DNA of 64,000 nucleotides from Ascidiaceihabitans sp. (GCA_028825475.1 JAPKAB010000004.1:116560-180559); one strand, 5' to 3'. Positions 31,647 through 44,377 are shown, numbered from the stretch's first letter. A program made the numbers and translations. Notes: generated from the letters alone by a model not told the origin.

Positions 31647-32249
31647 TTATAGCCCCTGCCCTGATTTCACGTTCTTCAGTTCCATCGTCTTGGCAGGATC
31701 ACGCATCATCTGCGTGATAACATCCTGACGTTTCACATCTTTACGATGGCGTAGCGTCAAAACAATCGCACCAATCATCGCAACCAACAGGATCAATCCT
31801 GAAAGTTGGAACAGAAGGAAATACTGATCATAAAGGATCATGCCTAAAGCTTCAGTGTTATGACGATCTGTTGGGGTCACTTGCGCCAACATGCTCTCGG
31901 CCGCTGCGTTGCTTTCCCATGCGCCAAAGGCCATGACGAACTGCATCAGAATTATCAAAGCGATCAACAACGCCAATGGCATGTATTTCGCCATTTCTGC
32001 TTTGAGCTCGGCAAAGTCGATGTCGAGCATCATAACAACAAACAAGAACAATACCGCCACCGCGCCAACGTAGACGATGATCAACAACATCGCGACGAAC
32101 TCGGCGCCAAGCAGTACAAACAAGCCAGCCGCGCTAAGGAATGACAGGATCAACCAAAGCACAGAGTGCACTGGGTTGCGGCTTACTACTGTAAAGAAAC
32201 CGCCTGCAATCACGCTGATTGCAAAAAGGTAAAAGGCAAATGCCATCAT
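31647..32249 (-). CDS. nuoJ: NADH-quinone oxidoreductase subunit J
   Basis: [51 protein letters not shown]. Confidence 0.95.
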   Translation of the reverse strand: MMAFAFYLFAISVIAGGFFTVVSRNPVHSVLWLILSFLSAAGLFVLLGAEFVAMLLIIVYVGAVAVLFLFVVMMLDIDFAELKAEMAKYMPLALLIALIILMQFVMAFGAWESNAAAESMLAQVTPTDRHNTEALGMILYDQYFLLFQLSGLILLVAMIGAIVLTLRHRKDVKRQDVITQMMRDPAKTMELKNVKSGQGL

Positions 32250-32292
32250 GTTTCACAGTCCTTCTTGTCGTCAAAAGAGATGTAGCAATAGT

Positions 32293-32787
32293 TCATCGGT
32301 ACGGTGCATCCAGCTCGAGGTTACGGGCAATCTCACCTTCCCAACGGTCACCATTCGAAAGAAGCCTGTCTTTGTCGTAAAACAACTCTTCACGGGTCTC
32401 GGTTGAGAATTCAAAGTTCGGGCCTTCAACAATCGCATCCACGGGGCAGGCTTCCTGACAGAAACCGCAATAGATGCACTTGGTCATATCGATATCGTAA
32501 CGCGTTGTACGCCGTGAGCCGTCTTCACGTGGTTCCGCATCGATAGTGATCGCTTGAGCCGGACAAACCGCTTCGCACAATTTACACGCGATGCAGCGTT
32601 CTTCGCCATTTGGATAACGGCGCAATGCGTGTTCACCACGAAAACGTGGGGACAATGGGCCCTTCTCGTGCGGATAGTTCAAAGTCGCTTTAGGAGCAAA
32701 GAAGTATTTCATGCCCAGTTTAAAGCCCTGCCAAACGTCTTGCAGCAGGAAATACTTGACCGCGCGTGTGTAGTCGATCTGTGTCAT
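32293..32787 (-). CDS. nuoI: NADH-quinone oxidoreductase subunit I
   Basis: Two 4Fe-4S motifs [15 protein letters not shown] and [15 protein letters not shown]; internal start [11 protein letters not shown]. Confidence 0.96.
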   Translation of the reverse strand: MTQIDYTRAVKYFLLQDVWQGFKLGMKYFFAPKATLNYPHEKGPLSPRFRGEHALRRYPNGEERCIACKLCEAVCPAQAITIDAEPREDGSRRTTRYDIDMTKCIYCGFCQEACPVDAIVEGPNFEFSTETREELFYDKDRLLSNGDRWEGEIARNLELDAPYR

Positions 32788-32789
32788 AA

Positions 32790-33830
32790 TTAACCTCCTA
32801 CAGTCCAACGGGCATAGATGCCCCAGAACCAGCCAAATTTAGCAGCGAATGCTACAAATACGACCCAAATCAATGAGAATGGTAGGAATACTTTCCAACC
32901 AAGGCGCATCAATTGGTCATAGCGATAGCGAGGCGTGATTGCCTTCACCATTGCAAAGAAGAAGAACACGAAACCGATTTTGGCAATCATCCAGAAAATA
33001 CCGTCTGGCAAACCTGGAATTGGTGACAACCAACCACCGAAGAACATCAACGTGATCAAAGCACACATAAGTACAACAGCAACCAATTCGCCGATCATGA
33101 ACAACAAGAATGGTGTTGATGAATATTCGACTTGGAAACCTGCAACCAATTCTGATTCCGCTTCGGGAAGATCAAATGGTGGACGGTTTGTTTCAGCCAA
33201 AGCACTGATAAAGAACAGGATCAGCATTGGGAAGTGCGGCAACCAGAACCAGTTGAACAAACCATAGCTACCGGACTGTGCTTCAACGATAGCGCTGAAG
33301 TTCATGGAACCAGAAGAAATGATAATGCCAACGATGATGAGGCCGATAGACACCTCATATGAAATCATTTGCGCAGCAGAGCGAAGCGATCCTAGGAACG
33401 GGTATTTGGAGTTAGATGCCCAACCACCCATAATCACACCGTAAACTTCTAACGATGAAACCGCGAATACATACAAGATCGCCACGTTGATGTTGGACAG
33501 AACCCAACCATCGTTGAACGGGATAACGGCCCAAGCAATCAAGGACATCACCAAGGTTACCATCGGGGCCATAAAGAACACGGCCTTGTCGGCACCCGCA
33601 GGGACGATAATTTCTTTGACGATGTATTTGCCAAAGTCCGCAAAGCTTTGCAGCAGACCAAAGGCACCAACCACGTTGGGTCCACGGCGCATTTGCACAG
33701 CAGCCCAAACCTTACGGTCAGCATACATTAGAAACGCCAATGCGATCAGCAATGGCACGACAACCAGTAGAATCTGCCCGATAATCAGCAGCAACATTCC
33801 AAGGTTTGTATTAAAAAAGAAATCAGCCAT
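32790..33830 (-). CDS. nuoH: NADH-quinone oxidoreductase subunit H
   Basis: [18 protein letters not shown]-like region ([31 protein letters not shown]); [20 protein letters not shown]. Confidence 0.96.
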   Translation of the reverse strand: MADFFFNTNLGMLLLIIGQILLVVVPLLIALAFLMYADRKVWAAVQMRRGPNVVGAFGLLQSFADFGKYIVKEIIVPAGADKAVFFMAPMVTLVMSLIAWAVIPFNDGWVLSNINVAILYVFAVSSLEVYGVIMGGWASNSKYPFLGSLRSAAQMISYEVSIGLIIVGIIISSGSMNFSAIVEAQSGSYGLFNWFWLPHFPMLILFFISALAETNRPPFDLPEAESELVAGFQVEYSSTPFLLFMIGELVAVVLMCALITLMFFGGWLSPIPGLPDGIFWMIAKIGFVFFFFAMVKAITPRYRYDQLMRLGWKVFLPFSLIWVVFVAFAAKFGWFWGIYARWTVGG

Positions 33831-33836
33831 AGGTCC

Positions 33837-34220
33837 TCACACCGTCGGTATACCCTTCTCCACGCATGCGGCAGTCACGACTTCAGCGTCGATCGTGCGC
33901 GATCCGCGCGGCAAGGCAGGCGAGATGGTGTAAACAGCATCTGCCGACCACACGCCACCCTCTTCGTTCACATTTGTACGTACATGACGTGCAAAACCCC
34001 ATCCGCGTATCAACGTATACTGTGCCGCAGCACATTCCGCATAGTTTGATACGTCTTCAGACGTTATTGCGTTGGTCATCTGCACTTTAAATTGCACCAA
34101 CTCTTGGTCCAATAGCGCGGTTTCCACCCCCAAATATTCGGGGATGAATTGCTCAGCCGTCGGAACGGCAGGCTCACATGCGGCCAGAGGCATCATTGTT
34201 ATGAGCACCCAAGCCTTCAT
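33837..34220 (-). CDS. Small putative lipoprotein/secreted protein between nuoG and nuoH
   Basis: [21 protein letters not shown] lipobox-like; 4-bp overlap with nuoG. Confidence 0.7.
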   Translation of the reverse strand: MKAWVLITMMPLAACEPAVPTAEQFIPEYLGVETALLDQELVQFKVQMTNAITSEDVSNYAECAAAQYTLIRGWGFARHVRTNVNEEGGVWSADAVYTISPALPRGSRTIDAEVVTAACVEKGIPTV

Positions 34221-36232
34221 TCTGCTGCCATTGCTCCGTCGCGACGTGCTTTTGCACCCGCGCTTAGCTCTGCCATCAACTCACTTGCACGGGCAATTGG
34301 GTTGGTAAGGTAGAAGTCTGTCACAGCATTGCGGAAGTCCGCTTTGCCTAACTTGCCAGTTTTCTCAGCGTTCCACTCGTTTTCAGCAACAACATCAATG
34401 TCGCCAAGATGGGGAACGGCTTCAACCAATGCCGTGCGCAACTGCGCAATGCTGTCGAATGGAAGCGTTGCATCTAGTTCAGCGCTCAATGCGCGCAAGA
34501 TAGCCCAGTTTTCTTTGGCTTCACCGGGGGCAAAGCCCGCGCGCTGTGCCAATTGTGGACGGCCCTCAGTATTAACGAACAAACCTGCTTCTTCCGTATA
34601 GGCCGCACCAGGTAGAATGATGTCAGCGCGATGTGCACCGCGATCGCCGTGGCTACCTTGATAGATAACAAAAGGACCCGCTTCGATTTCGACTTCATCC
34701 GAACCAAGGTTATAAATAACCTCTGCCGCAGAGACACCGTCCATCGCATCATCATTGGTTGCGCCAATATCCATCGCGCCAACACGACCAGCAGCAGTGT
34801 GAAGAACCATGAATTTAGCCTGCATCGTTTCGGCCAACTTCATCGCTGTCCCAAGAACGGCAGCGCCATCAGCTTCAGTCAAAGCGCCCTGACCTACGAT
34901 AACGATGTTTTCTTGACCGTTCGTAGCAGAGTGATCCGCTGCAACCAATTTGGCCAAGGCATCGCGGCCCGTACCCAAGTGAATGCTTTCATATGTAAGA
35001 TCAATGTTTTCGCCAATGACGGAAACATTCGCGCCTTGTGTCCAAGCTTTGCGAATGCGTGCATTCAACACCGGGGACTCAAGTACTGGGTTTGTGCCGA
35101 TCAAAACAATGTTTTGCACCGTATCGATATCTTCAATCGATGCAGTACCGACATAGCCAGAGCGATTGCTAGCAGGCAGCTTCGCGCCGTCTGTACGACA
35201 TTCAACAACACCGCCCTGCCCCTCGATCAAAGTTTTCAAAGCGTAGGCCGCTTCGACAGAAACCAGATCACCAATAAGACCGGCAAGTTTCTTGCCCTTC
35301 ATCGCAGATGCAACTGCACTTAGCGCTTCAGGCCAGCTTGCTTTACGCAGCTTACCGTTTTCACGAATGTATGGTGTGTCCAAACGCTGGCGACGCAATC
35401 CGTCCCAAACGAAACGGGTTTTGTCAGAAATCCACTCTTCGTTCACGCCGTCGTGGTTCAACGGCATAAAGCGCATAACTTCACGGCCTTTAGTATCTAC
35501 ACGAATGTTGGATCCAAGTGCGTCCATCACGTCGATTGATTCTGTTTTGGTCAATTCCCAAGGGCGCGCTGTAAAGGCGTATGGTTTGGAAACCAAAGCA
35601 CCAACTGGGCACAAATCGATGATGTTGCCCTGTAGGTTCGAATCCAACGTCTCACCAAGGTAAGATGTAATCTCTGCATCTTCGCCGCGACCCGTTTGGC
35701 CCATCTGTGTGATGCCAGCAACTTCTGAGGTGAAACGCACACAACGCGTGCAAGAGATGCAGCGCGTCATATGTGTTTCGACCAATGGACCTAGGTCCAA
35801 ATCGTCAGTTGCGCGTTTAGCTTCGCGGTAACGTGAAAAATCAACACCATATGCCATGGCTTGGTCTTGAAGGTCGCATTCACCGCCTTGGTCGCAAATT
35901 GGGCAATCGAGTGGGTGATTGATCAACAAGAATTCCATCACACCTTCACGGGCCTTTTTGACCATAGGTGAGTTCGTTTTCACAACAGGTGGCTGGCCTT
36001 CTGGACCAGGGCGCAGGTCGCGGACCTGCATGGCGCAAGACGCTGCTGGCTTTGGTGGGCCACCAACGACCTCAACCAGACACATGCGGCAATTGCCGGC
36101 AATTGTCAGACGCTCGTGGTAACAAAAACGTGGAACTTCCACGCCCGCTTCTTCACAGGCTTGGATCAGGGTCATTGCCCCATCCACTTCGATGTCTTTG
36201 CCGTCGATGTTGATCTTGCGAAGGTCGCTCAT
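34217..36232 (-). CDS. nuoG: NADH-quinone oxidoreductase subunit G
   Basis: 2Fe-2S/4Fe-4S motifs ([36 protein letters not shown]). Confidence 0.96.
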   Translation of the reverse strand: MSDLRKINIDGKDIEVDGAMTLIQACEEAGVEVPRFCYHERLTIAGNCRMCLVEVVGGPPKPAASCAMQVRDLRPGPEGQPPVVKTNSPMVKKAREGVMEFLLINHPLDCPICDQGGECDLQDQAMAYGVDFSRYREAKRATDDLDLGPLVETHMTRCISCTRCVRFTSEVAGITQMGQTGRGEDAEITSYLGETLDSNLQGNIIDLCPVGALVSKPYAFTARPWELTKTESIDVMDALGSNIRVDTKGREVMRFMPLNHDGVNEEWISDKTRFVWDGLRRQRLDTPYIRENGKLRKASWPEALSAVASAMKGKKLAGLIGDLVSVEAAYALKTLIEGQGGVVECRTDGAKLPASNRSGYVGTASIEDIDTVQNIVLIGTNPVLESPVLNARIRKAWTQGANVSVIGENIDLTYESIHLGTGRDALAKLVAADHSATNGQENIVIVGQGALTEADGAAVLGTAMKLAETMQAKFMVLHTAAGRVGAMDIGATNDDAMDGVSAAEVIYNLGSDEVEIEAGPFVIYQGSHGDRGAHRADIILPGAAYTEEAGLFVNTEGRPQLAQRAGFAPGEAKENWAILRALSAELDATLPFDSIAQLRTALVEAVPHLGDIDVVAENEWNAEKTGKLGKADFRNAVTDFYLTNPIARASELMAELSAGAKARRDGAMAAE

Positions 36233-36235
36233 GAA

Positions 36236-36637
36236 TCAATTCACCCTGAGTAACGCGCCAATTTGGCTCGATTTTTTAATTTCTGCACGCCCAAGCGCAC
36301 AATAGCTTTCGATATTTCCAACCGTTACGTTGTTAGCAGCCAGATAGGCTTCACCTTTAGCGCGAACGCGTGCCTTCTCCTTAGGAGATTTACGGTAGGC
36401 GTCGATTTCGGCGTCGGTGTAACCCATGTCGCGTGCCTTATCGCGCAACCCACTAACAAAGCGCAACGCCTTGATGAACCGTGCAGAGACTTTTGGGCAT
36501 TGTTTTCTGATTTCATCAGCCAAACCGACCGCCAACAGCGCATCATCAATGGCCGGGACGTCACGCAACGCTGGTTTTGCTACAGAAGTGGTCGCAACCA
36601 TAGCAACGACAACTGCGGGAATCACAAACTTAAACAT
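36236..36637 (-). CDS. DUF5333-like secreted protein in nuo operon
   Basis: MFKFVIPAVVVAMVATTSVAKPALRDVPAIDDALLAVGLADEIRKQCPKVSARFIKAL; signal peptide; recalled nuo-linked family. Confidence 0.6.
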   Translation of the reverse strand: MFKFVIPAVVVAMVATTSVAKPALRDVPAIDDALLAVGLADEIRKQCPKVSARFIKALRFVSGLRDKARDMGYTDAEIDAYRKSPKEKARVRAKGEAYLAANNVTVGNIESYCALGRAEIKKSSQIGALLRVN

Positions 36638-36708
36638 GAGTTGTTCCTTTCTCAGAACCGCCCCGTACAACATGCACGGGAACTGTTAGAGAAATGGGTA
36701 CCCATAGT

Positions 36709-36727
36709 CTTGTTATGCAATAACAAG
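36709..36727. other. 8-bp perfect stem, 3-nt loop inside the nuo operon
   Basis: CTTGTTAT-gca-ATAACAAG in the gap between the 36770 lipoprotein and the DUF5333-like gene. Confidence 0.5.
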
Positions 36728-36769
36728 CCATCAAAGTGACCGCCAACGCGCAATATGTCGCCAGTGAGA

Positions 36770-37090
36770 TCAAAATTTACATGCCCCACGCAACTGAAGT
36801 TCGTCGTTAGTGATAGTTAAACCGCCATCTTCAACATCTGGACCAGACATCCAGGCAATATCAGATGTTCCATATTGGTTAATACAATACTTTGTCGCTT
36901 CATAGCGCCCAGCTTCACGTGCGCCTGCCAAATATTGTGAAACCTTATAAACAGTTACCATGAACTGATCACGCTGCTTATCTACTTTCGACAGCTTTGT
37001 ACGGAACTTTATACCTTCAAACGCAGGAACCTGTTCGCTAGGCGTACACGCCACCAATGAAACAACACAGATCAAAGCAAACAAACGCAT
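36770..37090 (-). CDS. Small putative lipoprotein
   Basis: MRLFALICVVSLVACTPSEQ lipobox; start overlaps upstream stop (TAATG); ORF-track start 37381 is probably too long. Confidence 0.7.
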   Translation of the reverse strand: MRLFALICVVSLVACTPSEQVPAFEGIKFRTKLSKVDKQRDQFMVTVYKVSQYLAGAREAGRYEATKYCINQYGTSDIAWMSGPDVEDGGLTITNDELQLRGACKF

Positions 37091-37497
37091 TAGAACGCCC
37101 CCACAATACCAATGGCAGCCAATGATAGAATACAAAGTAGGCCAATAGCCCACGTCGCGCTGCGCAACCCTTGATTGGTTGTCCGAATATGAACGATTGC
37201 TGTCGCAATCCGCGCAACTAGGAATACTGTTGCAAAGATATTGACCCAAAGCGGCGAACCACCAGTCAGCATTGCAGCCATCAACGCAGCTATAAACGGA
37301 CCCGCGCTTTCGATTGCATTCATGAACGCACGATTGCTGCGATAAACCGCGTTGTCGTAATTCCGTTTTGGCTGACCACATTCACAACGGTTGTCCGCGG
37401 TCCGACCACGACCACTGACCATACCCAAGATCGAAATCAATAAGGCAATGCCGCCCAATGAAGCGAGCGCGTGGCTGTATGCGTCAAAATTTTCCAT
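37090..37497 (-). CDS. MAPEG family membrane protein
   Basis: RSNRAFMNAIESAGPFIAALMAAMLTGGSPLWVNIFATVFLVARIATAIVH. Confidence 0.75.
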   Translation of the reverse strand: MENFDAYSHALASLGGIALLISILGMVSGRGRTADNRCECGQPKRNYDNAVYRSNRAFMNAIESAGPFIAALMAAMLTGGSPLWVNIFATVFLVARIATAIVHIRTTNQGLRSATWAIGLLCILSLAAIGIVGAF

Positions 37498-37531
37498 AGC
37501 GAACGATCCTTTGGCCTAAGCCGTTGGTCAG

Positions 37532-38827
37532 TTATTCAGCAGCAACCGCACTTACGCGACCAGTGCGCTTGTGTTTGATACGATCTTCGATTTCATCACG
37601 GAAGTGACGGATCAAACCTTGGATCGGCCAAGCAGCTGCATCCCCAAGAGCACAAATCGTGTGACCCTCAACTTGTTTGGTCACGTCTAGCAACATATCG
37701 ATTTCTTCTGGCTCAGCCTCACCCGTCACCAAACGATCCATAACGCGCATCATCCAACCTGTACCTTCACGGCAAGGCGTGCATTGGCCACAGCTTTCGT
37801 GCTTATAGAACTTGGACAAACGCCAGATTGCTTTGATCACATCGGTGGAGTTGTCCATGACGATAACCGCAGCCGTACCCAAACCAGACCGCTGCTCGCG
37901 CAAATAATCAAAGTCCATGATTGCATCACGCATATCTTTTCCAGGGATCATCGGAACCGAAGATCCGCCTGGAATGACCGCTTTTAGGTTGTCCCAGCCG
38001 CCACGAATGCCACCGCAATGCTTTTCAATCAATTCTTCAAACGGAATAGACATCGCTTCTTCAACCACACAGGGGTTGTTGACGTGACCAGAAATCGCAA
38101 ACAATTTAGTACCTGCATTGTTCGGACGACCAAAGCTTGAGAACCATTCAGGGCCACGACGCAAAATCGTTGGAACCACGGCAATGGATTCAACGTTGTT
38201 GACCGTTGTCGGGCAACCATACAAACCAGCTCCAGCTGGGAACGGCGGCTTCATACGTGGCATGCCTTTTTTGCCCTCAAGGCTTTCCAGCAAAGCAGTC
38301 TCTTCACCGCAAATATAGGCACCTGCCCCGTGGTGAAGGTAAATATCAAAGTCCCAACCGGACTTACATGCGTTCTTGCCAACCAGACCAGCGTCGTATG
38401 CCTCATCGATGGCCGCCTGAAGCGCTTCTTTTTCGCGAATATATTCGCCGCGAATGTAGATGTAGCAAGCATTCGCATTCATCGCGAAAGAGGCGATCAA
38501 GCAACCTTCAATCAATGTGTGCGGATCATGGCGCATGATCTCACGGTCTTTACATGTGCCCGGCTCAGACTCATCTGCGTTGACGACCAAGTAGGATGGG
38601 CGACCATCGCTTTCCTTGGGCATAAAGGACCATTTTAGGCCGGTCGGGAAACCCGCACCGCCACGACCACGTAAGCCGGACTTTTTCATCTCATCGACAA
38701 TCCAGTCACGACCCTTTTTGATGATCTTGGCAGTTCCATCCCAATGGCCGCGCTTTTGAGCGCCTGCCAGTGTACGGTCGTGCATCCCGTAAAGGTTGGT
38801 AAAGATCCGGTCTTGGTCCTTAAGCAT
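37532..38827 (-). CDS. nuoF: NADH-quinone oxidoreductase subunit F
   Basis: [35 protein letters not shown]. Confidence 0.97.
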   Translation of the reverse strand: MLKDQDRIFTNLYGMHDRTLAGAQKRGHWDGTAKIIKKGRDWIVDEMKKSGLRGRGGAGFPTGLKWSFMPKESDGRPSYLVVNADESEPGTCKDREIMRHDPHTLIEGCLIASFAMNANACYIYIRGEYIREKEALQAAIDEAYDAGLVGKNACKSGWDFDIYLHHGAGAYICGEETALLESLEGKKGMPRMKPPFPAGAGLYGCPTTVNNVESIAVVPTILRRGPEWFSSFGRPNNAGTKLFAISGHVNNPCVVEEAMSIPFEELIEKHCGGIRGGWDNLKAVIPGGSSVPMIPGKDMRDAIMDFDYLREQRSGLGTAAVIVMDNSTDVIKAIWRLSKFYKHESCGQCTPCREGTGWMMRVMDRLVTGEAEPEEIDMLLDVTKQVEGHTICALGDAAAWPIQGLIRHFRDEIEDRIKHKRTGRVSAVAAE

Positions 38828-38833
38828 ACGCCC

Positions 38834-39052
38834 TTAGCCTCTATCTGACTGGCGCGCACGCCAGAGTTTTATCACATTCCAAAGTGCTGCGCCAAATCCG
38901 GCCAACACGACAAGGTCAAACAATGCGCGGGTCCGGTTGGACCACCCAAAGTATATGCCTACCAAATTTATGCAGAGCCAGAATATCCCAAGTCCTGCGA
39001 TAAACAACGATACGCGTTGTCCAATCTTGGATGATTTATCTTGGTTCTGCAT
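38834..39052 (-). CDS. DUF5337-like small two-TM protein in nuo operon
   Basis: MQNQDKSSKIGQRVSLFIAGLGIFWLCINLVGIYFGWSNRTRALFDLVVLAGFGAALWNVIKLWRARQ. Confidence 0.6.
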   Translation of the reverse strand: MQNQDKSSKIGQRVSLFIAGLGIFWLCINLVGIYFGWSNRTRALFDLVVLAGFGAALWNVIKLWRARQSDRG

Positions 39053-39067
39053 CAGTTCAATTGGCGT

Positions 39068-40114
39068 TTAGTAAACGCCACCTTTCTTAACCTTGCTGGA
39101 GAACTCAGTTGTTCCACCTTTAGCAAGAATTTTAGCTTGTGCGATCCAGCCGTCACGCTCGATGCGACCTTTGAAACGAAGGTTGCTGTCGACCCATGCG
39201 ACGTCCTTCTTTTTCCATGTCGCAACTTGATCGAAGTGGTAGAAACCCAACTCGTTCAGTGTTTTTTCCAATGCTGGACCAACACCTTTTAGTTGCTTTA
39301 GATCATCTGCACCGCCAGCGCGTGCCGCTGTCAATGTCGCTGGTTTAGCTTCAGCTTTCGGTGCTGCTGCGGCCTTAGTCTTAGCAGCAGATGCTTTTGC
39401 CGGCGCAGCAGCTTTCGCTTTTGCGCTCGTTGCTTTAGCTGCAGTCGCTTTAGCAGGTGTTGTTTTAGCGGCTGTTGTAGAAGCTTTTGCTGACTTCGCT
39501 TTAGTTGGTGTTGCCTTAGCCGTAGCCGCTTTAGCGGTTGTCGCTTTGGCAGCCGCCTTTTTGGCTGGCGCAGCTTTTGCACTAGGAGCTATTGACGTTT
39601 TGGCGTCACCACCGGCTGCTTTTGACTTAGCTGCAGTTTTGGTTGTCTTCGCAGCTGCCTTTTTAGCAGGTGCTTTTGCAGCCGCTTTAGCTTTTGCGTC
39701 AGTACCAGCCGCTGAAGAAGCCGCTTTAGCAGTCGCCACTTTCTTAGCTGGTGCTTTTTTCGCAGCCCCTGGCTTAGCAGTTGAAGCTGTTGATTTGGCA
39801 GATGCCGATGCGCTTGAAGCAGACGATGCAACCGCTGCGCCCGTTGCTGCAGCAGCAACTGCGCCGCCCGCCATCATGCTAGAAGCCGTTGTGTTGGACG
39901 CAGCCACTGCAGATGAAGTTGATTGAGTTTGTGGCTTGCACAGCAACCAAGACAACAACGCGCCACCAATGATGAAGATAAGAAGACCGATAAATGCGCT
40001 GGGGATAAAGTTCCAAGCACCATTCCAAAGTACCAAAGCAACAACGGCTCCAACAACCGCAGCAATGATCCAGCACCACGTTGTGCAGGTCTTATTCTTA
40101 GTAAAATTTTCCAT
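39068..40114 (-). CDS. Two-TM, Lys/Ala-rich protein with helix-hairpin-type C-terminal domain homologous to the NuoE C-terminus
   Basis: N-terminal TM pair, histone H1-like AKA/KAT-rich middle, C-terminal GADDLKQLKGVGPALEKTLNELGFYHFDQVATW. Confidence 0.8.
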   Translation of the reverse strand: MENFTKNKTCTTWCWIIAAVVGAVVALVLWNGAWNFIPSAFIGLLIFIIGGALLSWLLCKPQTQSTSSAVAASNTTASSMMAGGAVAAAATGAAVASSASSASASAKSTASTAKPGAAKKAPAKKVATAKAASSAAGTDAKAKAAAKAPAKKAAAKTTKTAAKSKAAGGDAKTSIAPSAKAAPAKKAAAKATTAKAATAKATPTKAKSAKASTTAAKTTPAKATAAKATSAKAKAAAPAKASAAKTKAAAAPKAEAKPATLTAARAGGADDLKQLKGVGPALEKTLNELGFYHFDQVATWKKKDVAWVDSNLRFKGRIERDGWIAQAKILAKGGTTEFSSKVKKGGVY

Positions 40115-40167
40115 GTCGTGTCCCTCTCCCATTCAGAAGTTATTTTTAGTATTTTTATTGTTTTTAA

Positions 40168-41301
40168 TTAGTCTTTATACGTACCGTCTTTTTTCGCACG
40201 TTTCGAAAATTCTGTTTCTTCGCCAGCCGCCAAGGCCGTTGCTTGCGACACCCAGTTGTCGCGACCTACGCGGCCTTTGAAGCCCTCTAAATTTTGGTCA
40301 ACCCATGAAACTTCATCAGTTCCCCATGCTGACACTTGGTCAAAGTGGAAGAATCCCATGTCGTTCAGAAGGCCTTCAAGTTTTGGACCAACGCCCTTGA
40401 TCATTTTCAGATCATCAGCACCAGACTTGCGTGGTGTCTTCATGACTTTTGGTTTTTTGCCCAGACCCTCTGCAACAGCAGGCGCAGCAGCTGTTTTGGT
40501 AGCTGCTTTTGGTGCGATTTCAACTTTTGCAGCTTTTGGCGCAGCCTTCTTGGCAGTTGCTGGTTTCGCAGCTGTTTTAGCAGCAGAACCGTTCTTACCT
40601 TGCCACGGCGCAAGCAATGGAACCTCTGTCCCATTGATGCGTTTAACAGTGTCACCAATGTCAGACGCCAATTGAACAGACGCGTTATATTTTGTCTTGC
40701 CACTGTCGTACTCGGTCAAACTGGTCAAACCATTCAAAGGCTCAGCAGCATAGCGGCCATTTTGTGGACCAGGCAACGGCACGTCGCCAGCAGCCAATTG
40801 GTCAATGATCTCGCCCATACGTACTTGGGTCAGATCTTCGTAATAATCTTTGCCGATTTGGGCCATTGGAGCATTTGAGCATGAGCCCAAGCACTCAACT
40901 TCTTCCCATGAAAACTTACCATCCGCAGACAGCTCATGCGGTTTTGCCGCGATTTTCTCTTTGCAGACTTCCATAAGGTCTTCGGCACCACAGATCATGC
41001 ACGACGTCGTGCCACAAATCTGGATGTGCGCAACAGTACCCACTGGCTGGAGTTGGAACATGAAGTAGAAAGATGCCACTTCAAGTCCACGAATGTAGGC
41101 CATGCCCAACATGTCAGCAACATATTCGATCGCTGGACGAGTCAACCAACCGTACTGTTCCTGTGCGCGCCAAAGCAAAGGAATGATCGCAGAAGCCTGA
41201 CGGCCCTCTGGATACTTGGTAATCTGTGCTTCGGCCCACGCAAGGTTGGCTGGGGTAAAAGCAAAGCTGTCTGGTTGGTCTTTGTGCAAGCGGCGGAGCA
41301 T
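40168..41301 (-). CDS. nuoE: NADH-quinone oxidoreductase subunit E with C-terminal helix-hairpin extension
   Basis: Thioredoxin-like 2Fe-2[11 protein letters not shown]...[11 protein letters not shown]-terminal [34 protein letters not shown]. Confidence 0.95.
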   Translation of the reverse strand: MLRRLHKDQPDSFAFTPANLAWAEAQITKYPEGRQASAIIPLLWRAQEQYGWLTRPAIEYVADMLGMAYIRGLEVASFYFMFQLQPVGTVAHIQICGTTSCMICGAEDLMEVCKEKIAAKPHELSADGKFSWEEVECLGSCSNAPMAQIGKDYYEDLTQVRMGEIIDQLAAGDVPLPGPQNGRYAAEPLNGLTSLTEYDSGKTKYNASVQLASDIGDTVKRINGTEVPLLAPWQGKNGSAAKTAAKPATAKKAAPKAAKVEIAPKAATKTAAAPAVAEGLGKKPKVMKTPRKSGADDLKMIKGVGPKLEGLLNDMGFFHFDQVSAWGTDEVSWVDQNLEGFKGRVGRDNWVSQATALAAGEETEFSKRAKKDGTYKD

Positions 41302-41386
41302 TAGAACGACTTTCGTTTCGCGTTGTGGCTAAAAGTGCCACAAACGGGAGTATTTAAGAAATATGGAAGGGAGGCGATACGCATCA

Positions 41387-42604
41387 TCAGCGATCGATCT
41401 CCCCAAACACAACATCCATGGTTCCGATGATCGCAGCAACGTCAGCCAACTGGTGGCCTTTGCTCATGTGATCCATCGCTTGAAGGTGCAAGAAACCCGG
41501 CGCACGGATTTTGCTGCGGTAAGGTTTATTAGAACCGTCAGCAACCAAATACACACCAAATTCGCCTTTAGGCGCTTCAACTGGGCAATACACTTCGCCC
41601 GCAGGAACGTGGAAACCCTCGGTGTATAACTTGAAGTGGTGGATCAAGCTTTCCATTGAGGTCTTCATGTCTGAACGTGATGGCGGTGTTAGCTTACCAC
41701 GGGCCAAAACGTCACCTGTCGCTTCACGCAACTTGCCAACGGCTTGTTTGATGATCGAAACAGACTGGCGCATTTCTTCCATGCGGCACAGGTAACGATC
41801 ATAGCAATCGCCGTTTTTACCAATAGGAATTTCAAATTCAAATTCGTCGTAGCACTCATAGGGCTGCGCGCGACGCAAATCCCACGCCATGCCAGAGCCA
41901 CGAACCATGACACCAGAGAAACCATAATCAAGGATGTCTTGTTCCGTGACGATACCGATATCGACGTTGCGCTGTTTGAAGATACGGTTTTCAGTCAACA
42001 GACCACCGATATCATCAATAATAGCGGGGAACTCATGTGCCCACTGCTCGATATCATCGATCAATGCGTCTGGTAGATCTTGGTGCACACCGCCCGGACG
42101 GAAGTACGCAGCATGCAAACGTGCGCCAGATGCGCGCTCGTAAAAGCACATTAACTTTTCGCGCTCTTCAAAACCCCAAGCCAATGGGGTCATCGCACCG
42201 ACGTCCATCGCTTGAGTTGTAATATTAAGGATGTGATTCAGCACCCGGCCGATTTCGCAATACAACACACGGATTAAGGACGCGCGACGCGGAACTTCAA
42301 CGCCCGTCAACTTTTCGATCGCCAAGCACCAAGCATGTTCTTGGTTCATTGGAGCTACATAGTCGAGGCGGTCAAAGTATGGAAGGTTTTGCAGGTAAGT
42401 GCGGCTTTCCATCAGCTTTTCTGTGCCACGGTGTAGCAAGCCAATGTGTGGATCGCAGCGTTCTACGATTTCGCCGTCCAACTCTAGCACAAGACGCAAA
42501 ACGCCGTGAGCCGCAGGGTGCTGCGGGCCAAAGTTGATATTAAAGTTACGGATCTTCTGTTCGCCAGTCAGCGCATCATCGAAGCCTTTTGAGCCATCCA
42601 TCAT
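41387..42604 (-). CDS. nuoD: NADH-quinone oxidoreductase subunit D
   Basis: [35 protein letters not shown]. Confidence 0.97.
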   Translation of the reverse strand: MMDGSKGFDDALTGEQKIRNFNINFGPQHPAAHGVLRLVLELDGEIVERCDPHIGLLHRGTEKLMESRTYLQNLPYFDRLDYVAPMNQEHAWCLAIEKLTGVEVPRRASLIRVLYCEIGRVLNHILNITTQAMDVGAMTPLAWGFEEREKLMCFYERASGARLHAAYFRPGGVHQDLPDALIDDIEQWAHEFPAIIDDIGGLLTENRIFKQRNVDIGIVTEQDILDYGFSGVMVRGSGMAWDLRRAQPYECYDEFEFEIPIGKNGDCYDRYLCRMEEMRQSVSIIKQAVGKLREATGDVLARGKLTPPSRSDMKTSMESLIHHFKLYTEGFHVPAGEVYCPVEAPKGEFGVYLVADGSNKPYRSKIRAPGFLHLQAMDHMSKGHQLADVAAIIGTMDVVFGEIDR

Positions 42605-42605
42605 T

Positions 42606-42779
42606 TTAACGCTTCTCCAACTCTTGCAACTTAATGCTCATCCACCACAACAACGCGATCGTGCCAATTGGCAAGATAGACGCCAGCGCCCAGTACTTAT
42701 TGATGCCAAAGAAAGGCAAAAGCTTGAGCATAGGAATAATGGTAACAAGGCCAATGATCAGCCACCAAATACTACCCAT
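42606..42779 (-). CDS. Uncalled 57-aa two-TM small protein between nuoC and nuoD
   Basis: Not in ORF track (below length cutoff). [60 protein letters not shown] overlaps the nuoC stop (TAATG), stop 1 bp from nuoD ATG. Confidence 0.75.
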   Translation of the reverse strand: MGSIWWLIIGLVTIIPMLKLLPFFGINKYWALASILPIGTIALLWWMSIKLQELEKR

Positions 42780-43396
42780 TACTTAGTTCCCTTCTCAGTG
42801 CCGTCTTTTTCGTCACCCGGTAGGATGTATTCTGCACCCTCCCATGGGCTCATGAAATCGAACTGACGATATTCTTGGACCAAGCTGACAGGTTCATAAA
42901 CAACGCGTTTTTCAACTTCGTCGTAACGAACCTCAGTATAGCCCGTTGTCGGGAAATCTTTGCGCAGTGGGTATCCACGAAAACCATAGTCGGTCAGGAT
43001 ACGGCGCAAATCAGGGTGACCCGTGAACAAGATGCCAAACATGTCGAACACTTCGCGTTCGAACCAGTTGGCTGACGGGTGAATTTCGCAGATGGATGAT
43101 ACCATCTGTTCTTCACGTACCGAAACCCGCAAGCGGATACGGTGGTTTTGATACATGCTGAGGAAGTGATAAACGACATCAAAACGTTTGGCGCGACCTG
43201 TGTAGTCAACAGCCGTGATATCCACGAGAGTTGAGAATTTACAGGTCTGGTCAGATTTCAGGAACTCAACAAGCCCTTCAATGTTCGCAGGGGCCACGTC
43301 GACGTTCAATTCACCTCGGGTAACATCCCAAGCCAAAACACAATCAGGGCGCTTTGCCTCGATGTAACCGCCAAGTTCTTTCAAGCTATCAGACAT
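42779..43396 (-). CDS. nuoC: NADH-quinone oxidoreductase subunit C
   Basis: [46 protein letters not shown]. Confidence 0.97.
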   Translation of the reverse strand: MSDSLKELGGYIEAKRPDCVLAWDVTRGELNVDVAPANIEGLVEFLKSDQTCKFSTLVDITAVDYTGRAKRFDVVYHFLSMYQNHRIRLRVSVREEQMVSSICEIHPSANWFEREVFDMFGILFTGHPDLRRILTDYGFRGYPLRKDFPTTGYTEVRYDEVEKRVVYEPVSLVQEYRQFDFMSPWEGAEYILPGDEKDGTEKGTK

Positions 43397-43405
43397 ATTG
43401 GGTCC

Positions 43406-44313
<908 letters not shown>

Positions 44314-44377
44314 GGTGGCTCCTTTGTCTTACGCAACACTTTTGCCTGCGCATCAAGTCGCAAGGTTAACGGTTAGG

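Noticed and set aside
34631-35323. 230-aa plus-strand ORF antisense to nuoG
   Set aside because: Lies wholly inside a confident nuoG CDS; composition is typical of a shadow frame and no domain is recognisable.
39331-39926. Multiple long ORFs in other frames across the Lys/Ala-rich gene, and the DNA-level repeats there
   Set aside because: Explained by repetitive alanine and lysine codons of the 39068..40114 protein; not a separate repeat element.
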